Both the position numbers and the translations under genes were made by a program. Positions 5,220-6,251 of a DNA stretch of 6,251 nt are shown piece after piece. How positions within the stretch are numbered: position 1 is the first letter of the stretch; the number at the start of each line of letters is the position of its first letter. The stretch spans positions 1-6,251 of the forward strand of contig SLQH01000247.1 of the NCBI GenBank assembly GCA_007131555.1, in the 5' to 3' direction. The notes beneath the pieces are model-generated. The model saw only the letters and a list, made by a program, of their open reading frames with translations, ran no database searches and had not been told where the DNA came from. The stretch is from Planctomycetota bacterium. GTDB taxonomy: Bacteria; Planctomycetota; UBA11346.

Positions 5220-5289
5220 TATCTGTGTATTGACGGGGTCATGGTTGTGTGAGTGTCGGAGCGCCTAGGCTGCTGGCCGAGGAGAGACT

Positions 5290-6251
5290 ATGAAGCGCGT
5301 GATCCCCGTGGTGCTGGCTCTGTGTGGTCTGCTGATGCTGGTCTCGTGGATGCCTCTGGCCCGCATGATGGCCCTTCGGGTGGAGGTCCAAGACGTCATA
5401 GTCGATAATATCGTCGTTCCAGATGTCATCCCCCTGACCCCTGAGCAGGTCAGTGTAGGTCCTGGTCAGCCGGCTGATAGCACAGCTTCTCATCCTGCCT
5501 TCCGGGGCGCTGATGGTGGTAATGTGCGCCATGACGATGTCCCCCTGGCGCGGTCCTGGCCGGATGGGGGGCCGCCCATCCTGTGGCACACCGAACTGGG
5601 CCTCGGCCATTCCGGCTTTGCTGTCCACAAGGGCCGAGTCTTCATTCAGGACTATGACGAGGAAGGTCGTCGGGACATGGTGCGCTGCCTGTCGCTCGAC
5701 GATGGTCAAGAGATATGGCACAATGCCTATGATTGCGATTTCGCGCCCAATCATGGCTTCACCCGAGCTACGCCGTCGGTGACCGATCGCCATGTTGTGG
5801 CCCTGGGCCCCACTGCCGTGCTGATGTGTCTGGATCTGGAGACCGGGCAGCGGCGCTGGGCGCTCAATCTGCCCGAGGAGTTCCGGGCCGTGGTTCCTGG
5901 CTGGTGGTCAGCCCAATCGCCGATCATTGATGATGATGCTGTGATTGTGGCCATTGGCGGTCATGGCCGGGACATCACCGAGCGCGGGGTGCTGATGGCC
6001 GCCTTCAGCCTTGAGCCGGGGCCGGATGGTCGGCCCAAGACCCTGTGGACCACTCCCAACCGACGCGGTGATCTGGCTTGGAACATGACCCATGCCAGCA
6101 TCAGTCGCTGTCTGCTGGATGGCCGTTTGACCTACGTCTATCCCTTCGATCGCGGGGTGGCGGCGGTATGGGCTGATACCGGGGTCAAGGCCTGGGAAAG
6201 CACCCTGTGGCAGGTCAATACCGCCACCGTGACCCATGTCATCGACTGTGG
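5290..6251 (+). CDS. Secreted or membrane-anchored PQQ-like beta-propeller protein, cut by the right edge
   Basis: 320 complete codons are present and the frame is open at the window end. The N-terminus (about residues 4-22) is a hydrophobic signal or anchor segment after MKR, so the body is expected outside the cytoplasm. A spacer of about 45 residues follows. Then comes FRGADGGN (71-78) and GPPILW (94-99), the usual opening of planctomycete/verrucomicrobial PQQ-binding-like propellers. Blade motifs are CLSLDDGQEIW (133-143), CLDLETGQRRW (180-190) and VWADTGVKAW (293-302), the recurrent D-x-x-T/D-G-x-x-x-W pattern. Related proteins include BamB-like scaffolds and quinoprotein dehydrogenases; no catalytic residues for a dehydrogenase can be assigned here, so a binding or scaffold role is inferred. 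The start is well fixed by GAGGAG (5279-5284), 5 bases before ATG 5290. Several more blades should lie beyond the window. Confidence 0.85.
   Translation, partial: MKRVIPVVLALCGLLMLVSWMPLARMMALRVEVQDVIVDNIVVPDVIPLTPEQVSVGPGQPADSTASHPAFRGADGGNVRHDDVPLARSWPDGGPPILWHTELGLGHSGFAVHKGRVFIQDYDEEGRRDMVRCLSLDDGQEIWHNAYDCDFAPNHGFTRATPSVTDRHVVALGPTAVLMCLDLETGQRRWALNLPEEFRAVVPGWWSAQSPIIDDDAVIVAIGGHGRDITERGVLMAAFSLEPGPDGRPKTLWTTPNRRGDLAWNMTHASISRCLLDGRLTYVYPFDRGVAAVWADTGVKAWESTLWQVNTATVTHVIDC

Larger units (their letters stand above)
4992..5289. promoter_or_regulatory. 298-base divergent intergenic region
   Basis: This gap separates the minus-strand GTPase from the plus-strand propeller gene and is more AT-rich than its flanks. 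It contains the AGGA ribosome binding site of the GTPase, a symmetric AGTATGTATACT (5076-5087), two plus-strand promoter candidates, a 41-codon reading frame (5093-5218), the palindromes GCACATGTGC (5202-5211) and GCCTAGGC, and the GAGGAG site of the propeller gene. I found no convincing minus-strand promoter; TATACA in the symmetric element is the best -10 but lacks a good -35. No RNA gene or riboswitch was recognised. Confidence 0.6.

Noticed and set aside
5239..5793. 184-residue minus-strand open frame
   Set aside because: It lies opposite the propeller gene, whose strand has a signal peptide, a strong ribosome site and blade motifs.

Overview
The window is bacterial chromosomal DNA. It holds four complete protein genes I can assign with good confidence, one complete secreted protein of unknown function, one large gene cut by the right edge, one serine tRNA, and three weaker small or partial reading frames. 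GC is fairly high, and highest in the centre (about 1800-4990). Clear AGGA/GGAG ribosome binding sites precede most starts, and TGA and TAG act as stops. The secreted PQQ-type beta-propeller with an FRG...GGN...W....GPPILW start, beside a secreted squalene-cyclase-like toroid protein, is a combination common in the Planctomycetota/Verrucomicrobiota group. I infer a PVC-type bacterium, perhaps a planctomycete, with moderate to low confidence. No mobile element, CRISPR array or phage gene is visible.

Layout. 1-312 holds a possible 3' gene end (frame 2, to 205) and a short gap. 313-1443 (+) is a signal-peptide protein with alpha/alpha-toroid (QW-like) repeats. 1444-1658 is a gap with a 44-codon small reading frame and a perfect 13-bp hairpin. 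On the minus strand, 3066 to 1659 forms a probable housekeeping run: cyclophilin peptidyl-prolyl isomerase, then TruA pseudouridine synthase 8 bases later, then tRNA-Ser(GCU) 59 bases later, then the hairpin. The tRNA also seems to have its own promoter. Divergent from the isomerase, 3096-4061 (+) is a class I SAM methyltransferase. A perfect 10-bp inverted repeat lies in the shared start region.

The methyltransferase runs convergently into a CobW/COG0523 P-loop GTPase (4991 to 4086, minus) whose usual CxCC metal motif is altered. The 298-base gap 4992-5289 separates that GTPase from the divergent PQQ-propeller gene (5290 to beyond 6251, +). It contains two promoter candidates, several short palindromes and a 41-codon reading frame whose ATG falls where the first promoter would start its RNA.

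How the genes fit together. Two products act on tRNA or protein maturation: TruA modifies tRNA and sits just upstream of a tRNA gene, and the cyclophilin assists protein folding. The other genes look independent. I see no convincing new multi-gene system. The most worthwhile leads are the two small reading frames, the altered COG0523 motif and the divergent palindrome.
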